Shown here piece after piece: positions 24,005-31,707 of a stretch of DNA of 42,540 nucleotides. The stretch comes from Promicromonospora citrea (GTDB lineage: Bacteria; Actinomycetota; Actinomycetes; Actinomycetales; Cellulomonadaceae), in the NCBI RefSeq assembly GCF_013004695.1, contig NZ_JABEMG010000027.1:1-42540 (forward strand), read 5' to 3'. The notes under the pieces are model-generated. The model searched no databases, had not been told where the DNA came from, and worked only from the letters and a program-made list of their open reading frames with translations. The translations under genes were made by a program, and so were the position numbers. Every line of letters starts with the position of its first letter. Position 1 is the first letter of the stretch.

Positions 24005-24559
24005 ATGCCGACCAACGCGCTCGCCAACCCGCTCGTGCTGCCGATCCTGGGGCTGGTCGCCGAGCAGCCCGGGCACGCCTACGCCCTGTTCAGCGAGCTG
24101 CGCTCGCGCTATGCCTACATCAGCGTGCGCAACTCGACCGTCTACACACTGCTCAACACACTCGTAGAGGCCGGCTGGCTGCACTCGGAGCCGAGAGACA
24201 CAGATCGACAGACGTTCCAGCTCACCTCGGCAGGCCGACAAGCTCTAGCCGAGCGAGTCGAGCATGAGCTCCGAGATGGCGCTCTCGGCAACCGCACCGC
24301 ATTCATGACCGCACTGGCCTACCTCGGAATCCTCACCCCGACCGAAGCGGCAGCCGCACTGCAAAGTCGCGTCAACCGCATCCATCAGGAGGAAGAGCGC
24401 CTTGCAAGCGCGCTTGACGAGGCTGGAAGCGTCCCCGAACTACACATGATTGAAACCCACTACTACCGCGACCAGCTCAATCACGAACGCTCATGGCTGG
24501 ATGCGACCGTCCGCCGCATCCGCTCCAATACCCTCGCCTGGCCCAGCCGGAAGAGCTAG
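24005..24559 (+). CDS. PadR-family transcriptional regulator (passenger gene)
   Basis: 184-residue repressor. The N-terminal PadR winged helix is clear: LVLPILGLVAEQPGHAYAL, then the recognition region VRNSTVYTLLNTLVEAGWL and the wing DRQTFQLTSAG. The C-terminal half is the helical dimerisation part typical of the two-domain PadR/Vir type (NRIHQEEERLASALDEAG, ending HYYRDQLNHERSWLDATV). It is divergent from the hydrolase gene, and the 74 bp between them hold two CGTATACG palindromes, so it probably represses both directions. Codon use has more A and T at third positions than chromosomal neighbours, consistent with transfer on the transposon. The inducer is unknown, perhaps a phenolic or glycosidic compound as in other PadR systems. 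Confidence 0.88.
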   Translation: MPTNALANPLVLPILGLVAEQPGHAYALFSELRSRYAYISVRNSTVYTLLNTLVEAGWLHSEPRDTDRQTFQLTSAGRQALAERVEHELRDGALGNRTAFMTALAYLGILTPTEAAAALQSRVNRIHQEEERLASALDEAGSVPELHMIETHYYRDQLNHERSWLDATVRRIRSNTLAWPSRKS

Positions 24560-24629
24560 TCGCCTGACACAGGCGCACGCCACATGACGGGACTCGTCCG
24601 CCCGCCGGCACCCGCCCACGAGGTTCCCG

Positions 24630-24655
24630 TCAACAATGTCCTGGCCAGCAACAGC
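24630..24655. repeat. Right terminal inverted repeat
   Basis: Inverted copy of 21949-21974. CGTCAACAATGTCCTGGCC (24630-24648) differs by one base from the left copy. Read forward it looks like the end of a transposase gene (VNNVLAS, then a stop), but that is explained by the terminal repeat. Confidence 0.8.
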
Positions 24656-24661
24656 TAACCC
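24656..24661. repeat. Target-site duplication, right copy (GCTAAC)
   Basis: Identical to 21943-21948. Joining the two sites recreates the uninterrupted araC upstream region. Confidence 0.85.
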
Positions 24662-24760
24662 CGCCCGCCTGCTCACCCGGCCGGCGCGAGGGCACGGTCG
24701 CGTATGGACCGGGGCGTCTCGCACATGGTCCGCGCGCCCGCGGGCTGCTGGGCTGGTGCC

Positions 24761-25897
24761 GTGAGCAACGACACCGCCGACCCCGCCCTCGGCTCGACCA
24801 CCACCACCGACCGAGCGACGCGCGCCGAGCTGCTCGACGTGCTGCGGGACCAGGCCGCCACGACGGAGCAGGCCGGGCGGCCGACCCACGACACCCTGAC
24901 CGCCCTGCGCGCCCTCGGCGCGCTCGCCCTGCGCACGCCCCGCGCCCACGGCGGCGCGGGCGCGGACACGACGACGGTCGCCCGCCGGCTGACCGAGGTC
25001 GGGCGCGCGTGCCCGACGTCGGCCTGGGTGGCCGGTACGTGCCTGACCGCCAAGAACATCGCCGCGACCGTTCTGCCCGAGGCCGCGGCGGCGGAGGTGT
25101 TCGCCGACCCGGACACGCTGTTCTGCGGGTCCGGTTTCCCGGGCGGACGCGGCGAGCGGGTGCCCGGTGGCGTGCGCGTCACGGGGAGCTGGCCGAACGT
25201 CTCCGGGTGCGAGGACGCCGTCTGGGCCTCCCTCGGCGTGCTCGTCGACGGCGCGCTGACCTTCGTCGTCGTCCCGGTCGACGCCCTGACCGTCGAGCGG
25301 ACCTGGGACGTCGCGGGGATGCGCGGCACCGGCAGCCACACGCTGGTCGCGCGGGACCTCGTCGTGCCCGACGGGCGCACGGGCCGGGCGGCCCCGTTCG
25401 GCCCCGCCGACCAGCTGCTGTACGTCGTCGCCGTCCTGGCGCCCGTCGTGGGCGCGGCGCAGGGCGCCCTCGACGCGACCACCGAGATGTTCGCCTCCGC
25501 CCGCAAGCCGTACCTGACCGCCTACACGCGGATGGGTGAGTCGCCCGGGGCGCGGCACTGGCTCGCCGAGGCGAGCCACCTCGTGCACGGTGCCGAGACG
25601 AGCATGCTCGCCGTCGCGGACCGCACGGACTCCGCCGCGGCCGGAACGGACGACGCGGACGCCCTCGCCGGCGCCGGCGGTCACCGCCTGCGGCTGGCCC
25701 TCGCGGACGCCGCCCGGGACTGCCGCGCCGCCCTCGAGCTCGTCCTGGACCTCAACGGGACCAGCGGGTTCCGGGCGGGCAGCCCCGTCCAGCGGCTCTG
25801 GCGGGACGTCGCCGTCGGCAGCCGCCACCCCTTGCTCAACCCGTACCTCACCACGGAGCGCCTGGGCGAGGCGCTCGTGCCGCCGCCCGCCGCGTAG
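24761..25897 (+). CDS. Acyl-CoA dehydrogenase-like flavoprotein, monooxygenase (HsaA/DszC) type
   Basis: 378-residue protein with the acyl-CoA dehydrogenase fold. An N-terminal helical domain (LTEVGRACPTSAWVAGTCL), a middle beta-barrel with VTGSWPNVSGCEDAVWA and GMRGTGSHTLV, and a C-terminal helical bundle ending in QRLWRDVAVGSRHPLLNPYL, the pattern of flavin-dependent oxygenase components. These use reduced FMN or FAD from a separate reductase. The catalytic base of true acyl-CoA dehydrogenases is not evident. GTG 24761 is a tentative start: in-frame ATGs lie at 24704 and 24725, and none has a good ribosome site. Without the transposon it would be about 114 bp from araC and divergent, so AraC may control it. 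Substrate unknown. Confidence 0.75.
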   Translation: MSNDTADPALGSTTTTDRATRAELLDVLRDQAATTEQAGRPTHDTLTALRALGALALRTPRAHGGAGADTTTVARRLTEVGRACPTSAWVAGTCLTAKNIAATVLPEAAAAEVFADPDTLFCGSGFPGGRGERVPGGVRVTGSWPNVSGCEDAVWASLGVLVDGALTFVVVPVDALTVERTWDVAGMRGTGSHTLVARDLVVPDGRTGRAAPFGPADQLLYVVAVLAPVVGAAQGALDATTEMFASARKPYLTAYTRMGESPGARHWLAEASHLVHGAETSMLAVADRTDSAAAGTDDADALAGAGGHRLRLALADAARDCRAALELVLDLNGTSGFRAGSPVQRLWRDVAVGSRHPLLNPYLTTERLGEALVPPPAA

Positions 25898-25938
25898 CAG
25901 GGCGCCGGACGGGCGGGCCCCGGACGCCGCGCGGAGGT

Positions 25939-25944
25939 TAGCCT
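25939..25944 (+). promoter_or_regulatory. -10-like TAGCCT of purC
   Basis: TAGCCT, 7 nt, then GTG 25952. Leaderless layout; no clear -35. Confidence 0.45.
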
Positions 25945-25951
25945 TGCCCCC

Positions 25952-26782
25952 GTGGAACTGATCCGGAAGGGCAAGGTTCGCGAGGTCTACGCGGACGGCG
26001 ACGATGTGATCCTGGTGGCCTCCGACCGCGTGTCGGTGTACGACGTGGTGCTGCCGACACCCGTCCCGGACAAGGGCGCGATCCTCACGCAGCTCTCGCT
26101 GTGGTGGTTCCGCCAGTTCGCCGACCTCGTGCCCAACCACGTGATCAGCGAGGACGTGCCCGCGGAGTGGGCAGGCCGAGCGATCCGCTGCAAGCGCCTG
26201 GACATCGTCCCGGTCGAGTGCATCGCACGCGGCTACCTCACGGGTGGCGGCCTGGAGAGCTACCGGGCGACGGGCACCGTCTCGGGCGTCGCCTTCCCGC
26301 CCGGCCTCGTGGAGGCCTCCCGGCTGCCGGAGCCCGTCTTCACACCGTCGACCAAGGCGGAGGAGGGGCACGACGAGTACATCTCCGTCGAGGAGATCGC
26401 CCGCGACCTCGGCGAGGAGACCACGGCCCGGCTGAAGGACCTCACGCTCGCGATCTACGGGCGCGGCGCCGAGATCGCCCGCGAGCGCGGCGTGCTCATC
26501 GCCGACACCAAGGTCGAGTTCGGCACGGACGCCGACGGCGTGCTCACGCTGGCCGACGAGGTGCTCACCCCCGACTCCTCACGGTTCTGGAAGGCGAGCG
26601 AGTACGAGCCCGGCCGCGCGCAGTGGTCGTACGACAAGCAGTTCGTGCGCGACTGGTCGGCGACGCTGACCGGCTGGGACCGCACGTACCCGGGCCCCGA
26701 GATCCCCGACGACGTCGTGCGGGAGACCCGGGCCCGCTACGTCGAGATCTACGAGCAGCTCACGGGCGAGCGCTGGACCTGA
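25952..26782 (+). CDS. purC: SAICAR synthase (phosphoribosylaminoimidazole-succinocarboxamide synthase)
   Basis: 276-residue purine-biosynthesis enzyme joining CAIR and aspartate with ATP. The N-terminus IRKGKVREVY is the nucleotide-binding strand-loop of the family, followed by LVASDRVSVYDVVL, IPVECIARGYLTGGG (here VPVECIARGYLTGGG), FTPSTKAEEGHDEYIS and LIADTKVEFG. DEVLTPDSSRFW is the classic purC signature with substrate-binding Asp and Arg residues. The GTG start is placed by the -10-like box 7 nt upstream and gives a slightly short N-terminus. It begins the right-hand core block and has no purine neighbours here. Confidence 0.95.
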   Translation: MELIRKGKVREVYADGDDVILVASDRVSVYDVVLPTPVPDKGAILTQLSLWWFRQFADLVPNHVISEDVPAEWAGRAIRCKRLDIVPVECIARGYLTGGGLESYRATGTVSGVAFPPGLVEASRLPEPVFTPSTKAEEGHDEYISVEEIARDLGEETTARLKDLTLAIYGRGAEIARERGVLIADTKVEFGTDADGVLTLADEVLTPDSSRFWKASEYEPGRAQWSYDKQFVRDWSATLTGWDRTYPGPEIPDDVVRETRARYVEIYEQLTGERWT

Positions 26783-26845
26783 CCGGTCCCGGCCCGGGCG
26801 GCCCGGCCGCGGCGCGGCTCGAACACGCGTGTCAGTGTCCCGGGC

Positions 26846-26851
26846 TAGCCT
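26846..26851 (+). promoter_or_regulatory. -10-like TAGCCT of the exonuclease gene
   Basis: TAGCCT, 7 nt, then GTG 26859. It decides the start over the in-frame GTG at 26829, which would lie upstream of the -10. Confidence 0.45.
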
Positions 26852-26858
26852 CTGCCCC

Positions 26859-28691
26859 GTGAGCACGACCGCCGCCTCTCCGTCCACGGACCGGTCCGGG
26901 CACCCGCCCGGCCACCGGTCCGCCTACCAGGCCACCTTCGAGGAGCTGGGCACGCCGCTGCGGGACGTCACCTTCGTGGTGGTGGACCTGGAGACGACGG
27001 GGACCAGCGCGGCCGAGGGCGGCATCACCGAGATCGGTGCGGTCAAGGTGCGCGGCGGCGAGGTGCTGGGCGAGTTCCAGTCGCTCGTCAACCCCGGTCA
27101 GCCGGTCCCCGCGTTCGTGGCCCGGCTGACGGGCATCACCAACGCCATGGTGGCCACGGCGCCGGACATCGCGCTCGTGCTGCCCAGCTTCCTCGAGTTC
27201 GCGCGCGGCAGCGTCCTGGTGGCGCACAACGCGCCCTTCGACGTCGGCTTCCTCAAGGCGATGTGCGCCCGGCTGGACTACCCGTGGCCGGGGTTCCAGG
27301 TGGTGGACACCGTGCCGCTCGCCCGGCGCCTCGTCACGCGGGACGAGGCGCCGAACCACAAGCTGTCCAGCCTGGCGCGCCTGTTCCACGCGACGGTCTC
27401 GCCCGACCACCGTGCGCTGTCCGACGCGCGCGCCACGGTCGACGTGCTGCACGGCCTGTTCGACCGCCTCGCGCCGATGGGCGTCACCCACCTCGAGGAC
27501 CTGGCGACCGCGGCCGACCCCGTGCCGCCGGAGGTGCGCCGCAAGCGCCACCTCGCGGACGACCTGCCGGACGCCCCCGGTGTCTACCTGTTCCGCGGGC
27601 CGGGCGACGAGGTGCTGTACGTCGGCACGTCGGTCAACATCCGCAAGCGCGTGCGCTCGTACTTCACCGCGGCCGAGAAGCGGAAGCGGATCACGGAGAT
27701 GGTGCGCATCGCCGAGCGGGTCACGCCCGTCGCGTGCGCGACGCCGCTCGAGGCGCAGGTGCGCGAGCTGCGCCTCATCACCGAGCACGCGCCGCGCTAC
27801 AACCGGCGCTCGAAGTACCCCGAGCGGCACGCGTGGGTGCGGCTGACGGACGAGGCGTACCCTCGCCTGTCCGTCGTGGGCGCCGTGGTGGAGGGCGCGG
27901 CGCACATCGGCCCGTTCGGCTCCCGGCGTGCCGCGCAGGAGGCCGTGCACGCCCTGCACGACGCGCTGAACCTGCGCCAGTGCACCGCGCGTCTGCCGCT
28001 CGTCTCCCGGGTCGCGGGCAGCCCGTGCGCGCTGGCCGGGATGGGCCGGTGCTCGGCACCGTGCGTCGCCACCGAGGCGCCGGACGCGTCGTACGCCGCG
28101 GTGGCCGACGCCGCACGCCAGGCCCTCACGGGCGACCCGGCCCCCGTGGTGCGCGCGCTGTCGGACCGGATCGCCGCGCTCGCCCACCAGGAGCGGTACG
28201 AGGAGGCGGGTGAGGTGACGCGGCGGCTGCGCGCGTTCGTCGCGGGCGCGCACCGCGCCCAGCGCCTCGACCCCCTCGCCCGCTGCGCCGAGCTCGTGGC
28301 GGCACGCCCGTCCGGGATCGGTGACGCCCCGGGCAGGCCCGGCGGCTGGGAGATCGTGGTGGTCAAGCACGGCCGCCTCGCGGCGACCGACGTCTCGGCG
28401 CCCGGTGCCGACCCCCTCCCCCTCGTCGCGGCGCTGCGCACGACGGCGGAGCACGTCGATCCGCCTGTCGCGCCGGCACCGGCCGCGCACCCGGAGGAGA
28501 CCGACCTTCTGCTCGCGTGGCTCGGCTCCCCCGGCGTGCGGCTCGTCCACGTGGACGGCACGTGGGCGTGCCCCGTGCGCGCGGCGGGCGCCCACGCCGA
28601 CCTCGCGTGGGCTTCGGACCGCGTGCGGGCGGAGATGGACGCCGTGGGGCACGCGCACGAGTCGCAGGTGGATACGATGACGGCATGCTGA
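26859..28691 (+). CDS. DEDDh exonuclease / GIY-YIG (UvrC-like) fusion protein
   Basis: 610-residue two-domain nuclease, similar in plan to M. tuberculosis Rv2191. N-terminal DnaQ-type 3'-5' exonuclease: DLETTG with Asp 43 and Glu 45, NAPFD with Asp 128, and HRALSDA with His 184 and Asp 189, the full DEDDh set. From about 235 a UvrC-type GIY-YIG endonuclease domain: GVYLF (241-245), LYVGTS (253-258), IRKRVRSYF and the Glu/Asn end of LEAQVRELRLI plus YNRRSK. The C-terminal 280 residues include a Cys-containing segment (QCTARL, CALAGMGRCSAPC) and no helix-hairpin-helix. A role in DNA repair or turnover is inferred. The last 7 nt overlap the next gene. Confidence 0.9.
   Translation: MSTTAASPSTDRSGHPPGHRSAYQATFEELGTPLRDVTFVVVDLETTGTSAAEGGITEIGAVKVRGGEVLGEFQSLVNPGQPVPAFVARLTGITNAMVATAPDIALVLPSFLEFARGSVLVAHNAPFDVGFLKAMCARLDYPWPGFQVVDTVPLARRLVTRDEAPNHKLSSLARLFHATVSPDHRALSDARATVDVLHGLFDRLAPMGVTHLEDLATAADPVPPEVRRKRHLADDLPDAPGVYLFRGPGDEVLYVGTSVNIRKRVRSYFTAAEKRKRITEMVRIAERVTPVACATPLEAQVRELRLITEHAPRYNRRSKYPERHAWVRLTDEAYPRLSVVGAVVEGAAHIGPFGSRRAAQEAVHALHDALNLRQCTARLPLVSRVAGSPCALAGMGRCSAPCVATEAPDASYAAVADAARQALTGDPAPVVRALSDRIAALAHQERYEEAGEVTRRLRAFVAGAHRAQRLDPLARCAELVAARPSGIGDAPGRPGGWEIVVVKHGRLAATDVSAPGADPLPLVAALRTTAEHVDPPVAPAPAAHPEETDLLLAWLGSPGVRLVHVDGTWACPVRAAGAHADLAWASDRVRAEMDAVGHAHESQVDTMTAC
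28673..28678 (+). promoter_or_regulatory. -10-like TACGAT of the RAM-domain gene
   Basis: TACGAT, 6 nt, then ATG 28685, inside the end of the exonuclease gene, so the small gene may have its own leaderless transcript. Confidence 0.4.
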
Positions 28692-28966
28692 CCGCGATCG
28701 TCCTCATCGACGCCGAGACGTCCCGCATCCCCGAGGTCGCGCAGGAGGTCGCGAACATCGACGGAGTGAGCGAGGTGTTCTCCGTGACCGGCAAGACCGA
28801 CCTCGTGGCGATCGTGCGCGTGCCCGAGCACGAGCAGCTCGCCGGGGTGGTCTCCGACAACGTGAACAAGGTGCCCGGCGTGCAGAACACCGAGACCCTC
28901 ATCGCGTTCCGCGCCTACTCCAAGGCCGACCTCGAGCAGGCCTTCGCCCTCGGCCTGGACGACTGA
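28685..28966 (+). CDS. Stand-alone Lrp/AsnC ligand-binding (RAM) domain protein
   Basis: 93-residue protein consisting only of the AsnC_trans_reg/RAM fold: TAIVLIDAETSRIPEVAQEV, then GVSEVFSVTGKTDLVAIVRV, then GVQNTETLIAFRAYS. There is no helix-turn-helix. Such proteins form oligomers that bind amino acids or related metabolites. The Gly-rich turn SVTGKTDL and the TETLIAF strand match the effector pocket region of Lrp proteins. ATG 28685 overlaps the preceding stop by 7 nt. The partner and ligand are unknown. Confidence 0.88.
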   Translation: MLTAIVLIDAETSRIPEVAQEVANIDGVSEVFSVTGKTDLVAIVRVPEHEQLAGVVSDNVNKVPGVQNTETLIAFRAYSKADLEQAFALGLDD

Positions 28967-28975
28967 CCCCACCGC

Positions 28976-29023
28976 CGAGGTAGTCACCTGGCGAAGTAGT
29001 CACCTGGCGAGGTAGTCACGTCA
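28976..29023. repeat. Three tandem copies of a 16-bp unit
   Basis: CGAGGTAGTCACCTGG (28976-28991), CGAAGTAGTCACCTGG (28992-29007) and a third copy with a diverged end (29008-29023), between the convergent RAM-domain and qcrB paralogue genes. Confidence 0.85.
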
Positions 29024-29043
29024 GCCGTCAACCGCCTCGTCGA

Positions 29044-30759
29044 TCACCCTCGGCCACCCGTGACGGCGCGGTCCTGCTCGGCACCCACCTCGACCGGCGG
29101 CCGCTCGGGCGCGGTGTGCCTGCCGTGGTGCGCGTGCGCGGCCTCGAGCTCCGCGGGGGTCACCGGCTCGACCCGGTCCTCGTAGAAGAACCGCGACAGC
29201 CTCTGCCACCGCTTCTCGGCCACGTAGCCCTTGCGCTTCACGCCGCGAGCGTCCGTCTCCGGGGCGATCTCCAGCGGCGCCGGCGAGTCGTAGCCCACGC
29301 GGAGCCACCGCTCCTGCTCGTCGAGGGGGGTGTGCACCTCGATGTACTCGCCGTTCGCGAACCGCACGATGCGGCCCGACTCGTGCCCGTGCAGCACCAG
29401 CTCACGGTCCTTGCGCTGCAGACCGAGGCACACGCGTTTGGTGACCCAGAAGGCCACGAGGGGGCCGACGAAGAGCAGCACGCGCAGCACCCACGTGATC
29501 GCGAAGATCGACAACGAGAAGTGCGTCGCGATGAGGTCGTTCGTCGCCGCGAGCGCGCACACCAGGAAGGCCGTGAAGATCGCGACGCCCGCCGCCGTCC
29601 GCACGGGCCGGTTGCGTGGCCGGTCCAGCACGTGGTGCTCGCCGCGGTCACCCGTCACGCGCGCCTCGACGAACGGCCACGCGAACAGCACGGTGAACAG
29701 GATCCCCGGCACGATGACGGCCGGGATGAGCAGGTTCATGCTCAGCGTGTACCCGCCGATCACCCACTCCCAGCCGGGGCCGGGCGTCAGGCGCAGCGCG
29801 CCGTCGACGAACAGGATGTACCAGTCGGGCTGTGTGCCCGCCGAGACCGGCGACGGGTCGTACGGGCCGTAGTTCCAGACGTTGTTGATCGCCATCGTGG
29901 CGCCCATGAGCGTGAGCACCCCGGCGATGATGAAGAAGTTGCCCGTCATCTTCGCCACGTAGACCGGCAGGGCCGGGTACCCCACGACGTTCCGGTCGGT
30001 GCGGCCGCCGCCCGGGTACTGGGTGTGCTTCTGCAGCACCATGAGGAACAGGTGCAGCGCGATGAGCGCGATCAGGAGCCCCGGGATCACGAAGATGTGG
30101 ATGGTGAACAGGCGCGGGATGATGTGCTCGCCCGGGAACTCGCCGCCGAACACGAGGAACGACAGGTACGAGCCGATCAGCGGGATCGACTTCACGACGC
30201 CGTCGATGATGCGCAGGCCGTTGCCCGAGAGCACGTCGTCCGGCAGCGAGTAGCCGGAGAAGCCCGCGGCGAGGGCCAGCACCAGCATGATCGCGCCGAC
30301 CAGCCAGTTGATCTCGCGCGGCTTGCGGAACGCGCCGGTGAAGAAGATCCGGAACATGTGCAGGATGATCGACGCGACGAAGATCAGAGCAGCCCAGTGG
30401 TGGATCTGCCGCATGAGCAGGCCGCCGCGCACCTCGAACGACATCTCCACCGTCGACCGGAAGGCGGCCGACATGAGCTGCCCCTGCATCGACGCGGGGT
30501 GCTCGCCCTCGAAGCGCACGAGCGCCATCGACGGCTCGAAGAACATCGTCAGGAAGAAGCCCGAGGCGATGAGCACGACGAACGAGAACAGGGCGATCTC
30601 GCCGAGCATGAAGGACCAGTGGTCCGGGAAGACCTTGCGCGCGAACTCCTTGACGGCCACGCCGATGGACGTGCGCTGGTCGAGGTAGTCCGCCGCCTTG
30701 CCGACCCTCGTCGTCGGCCCGTCGCTCGGCTGCTGGTTCGAGTGTTGCTGGTGTGCCAC
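29044..30759 (-). CDS. qcrB: Cytochrome bc1 complex cytochrome b subunit, second copy
   Basis: 571-residue QcrB paralogue, the same length as the copy at 31708. It carries haem-ligand His pairs in helix B (MRQIHHW, His 120/121, and His 134) and helix D (His 221 and His 236), the PDWY loop of the quinol site region (TQPDWYILF, in place of PEWY) and the actinobacterial C-terminal cytoplasmic extension. All key residues are kept, so it looks functional. It is downstream of sodA, not next to qcrA and qcrC. GTG 30759 has AGGGG 8 nt upstream. Differences from copy 1 are concentrated at both termini and in several helices, while some tracts are identical at the nucleotide level. It may replace copy 1 in the bc1-aa3 supercomplex under some condition. 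Confidence 0.9.
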   Translation of the reverse strand: MAHQQHSNQQPSDGPTTRVGKAADYLDQRTSIGVAVKEFARKVFPDHWSFMLGEIALFSFVVLIASGFFLTMFFEPSMALVRFEGEHPASMQGQLMSAAFRSTVEMSFEVRGGLLMRQIHHWAALIFVASIILHMFRIFFTGAFRKPREINWLVGAIMLVLALAAGFSGYSLPDDVLSGNGLRIIDGVVKSIPLIGSYLSFLVFGGEFPGEHIIPRLFTIHIFVIPGLLIALIALHLFLMVLQKHTQYPGGGRTDRNVVGYPALPVYVAKMTGNFFIIAGVLTLMGATMAINNVWNYGPYDPSPVSAGTQPDWYILFVDGALRLTPGPGWEWVIGGYTLSMNLLIPAVIVPGILFTVLFAWPFVEARVTGDRGEHHVLDRPRNRPVRTAAGVAIFTAFLVCALAATNDLIATHFSLSIFAITWVLRVLLFVGPLVAFWVTKRVCLGLQRKDRELVLHGHESGRIVRFANGEYIEVHTPLDEQERWLRVGYDSPAPLEIAPETDARGVKRKGYVAEKRWQRLSRFFYEDRVEPVTPAELEAAHAHHGRHTAPERPPVEVGAEQDRAVTGGRG

Positions 30760-30852
30760 GTCGTCACCCCTCGCACGCAGGCGCCCGCGGCAGCCTCGCC
30801 GCGGACACCTCCAGTACACACCCGGGAGCGAGCCGCTTCCACCCCTGACGCG

Positions 30853-30904
30853 CCAGATCCGGCGCACCGGCCGGGGCGGGTGCCCCGGCGTGCGCCGGAT
30901 CTGG
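30853..30904 (-). terminator. sodA terminator hairpin
   Basis: A 15-bp perfect outer stem (30853-30867 with 30890-30904) and a 7-bp inner stem (30871-30877 with 30882-30888) around a 4-nt loop, 8 bp after the sodA stop. No long T run. Confidence 0.7.
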
Positions 30905-30912
30905 TCAGCGGG

Positions 30913-31542
30913 TCACGCCGTGGGGACGACCAGACCGGAGGTCTGCGTCTTCGCGCGGTTGAGGCGCTCGGAGACGTTGTCCCACGCCACCAGGTTCCAC
31001 CAGGCCTTGATGTAGTCCGGGCGGACGTTCAGGTAGTCGATGTAGTAGGCGTGCTCCCAGCAGTCCAGCATGAGGACGGGGGTCAGCGCGAACGGGATGT
31101 TGCCCTGCTGGTCGAAGAGCTGAACGACGACCAGCTTCTGGCCGACCGAGTCCCAGGCCAGGACGGCCCAGCCCGAGCCCTGCACACCGGCGGCGACGGC
31201 GGTGAAGTGCGCCTTGAACTTCTCGAACGAGCCGAAGTGCTCGTCGATCGCAGCGGCGATGTCGCCGGTCGGCTCGCCGCCGGCCTCGGGCGCCATGTTC
31301 GTCCAGAAGATCGAGTGGTTGATGTGACCACCGAGGTTGAACGCGAGGTCCTTCTCGATCTTGTTCACGTTCGCCAGGTTGCCCGTCTCGCGGGCCTCCT
31401 CGAGCTGCTCCAGGGCAGTGTTCGCGCCCTTGACGTAGGTCGCGTGGTGCTTGGAGTGGTGCAGCTCCATGATCTTGCCCGAGATGTGGGGCTCGAGGGC
31501 GGCGTAGTCGTAGGTCAGGTCAGGGAGCGTGTAGACAGCCAT
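30913..31542 (-). CDS. sodA: Superoxide dismutase (Fe/Mn family)
   Basis: 209-residue cytoplasmic superoxide dismutase. The four metal ligands are His 28, His 76, Asp 160 and His 164, the same numbers as in M. tuberculosis SodA. NLGGHINHSIFW and DCWEHAYYIDY are the family signatures, with the Gly pair before His 73 more typical of Mn or cambialistic enzymes than of classical Fe forms. Metal choice is inference. No signal peptide. ATG 31542 is preceded by GGAGG at about 10 nt. It sits between two cytochrome b genes, an unusual place that may link superoxide removal to leakage from the bc1 complex. Confidence 0.95.
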   Translation of the reverse strand: MAVYTLPDLTYDYAALEPHISGKIMELHHSKHHATYVKGANTALEQLEEARETGNLANVNKIEKDLAFNLGGHINHSIFWTNMAPEAGGEPTGDIAAAIDEHFGSFEKFKAHFTAVAAGVQGSGWAVLAWDSVGQKLVVVQLFDQQGNIPFALTPVLMLDCWEHAYYIDYLNVRPDYIKAWWNLVAWDNVSERLNRAKTQTSGLVVPTA

Positions 31543-31707
31543 TGCTGAGGTACCTCCAGGATCGGTCCGCGCGCCGGACGGCACGCGGGTCATGCCGCCG
31601 TCCTGGCCGTGCGCCGCTGCGGTGCCCGGCGGGACGGCAATGGCCCGTGTCCCCGGCCGCAGACGCGGACCGGGAGACACAGGCCATCGCTTGGACTCGC
31701 AGGTCGC

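Larger units (their letters stand above)
21949..24655. mobile_element. IS481-family transposon carrying a hydrolase and a PadR regulator
   Basis: A 2707-bp element bounded by 26-bp imperfect terminal inverted repeats (21949-21974 and 24630-24655, 21 of 26 matching, both beginning TGT) and flanked by a perfect 6-bp direct repeat, GCTAAC. It contains an IS481-type transposase at its left end and two passenger genes, with more A/T-ending codons than the surrounding core genes. No second terminal repeat is seen between the transposase start and the hydrolase gene, so the whole stretch and not only the transposase part looks like the mobile unit. Confidence 0.82.

Noticed and set aside
24582-24660. 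Remnant of a second IS481 transposase (frame ending VNNVLAS, then a stop)
   Set aside because: The match to the transposase C-terminus is confined mainly to the 26-bp end. With the GCTAAC duplication it is better explained as the right terminal repeat of a single element.
28976-29023. Possible CRISPR array
   Set aside because: The 16-bp units are directly adjacent with no spacers, and no cas genes are present.
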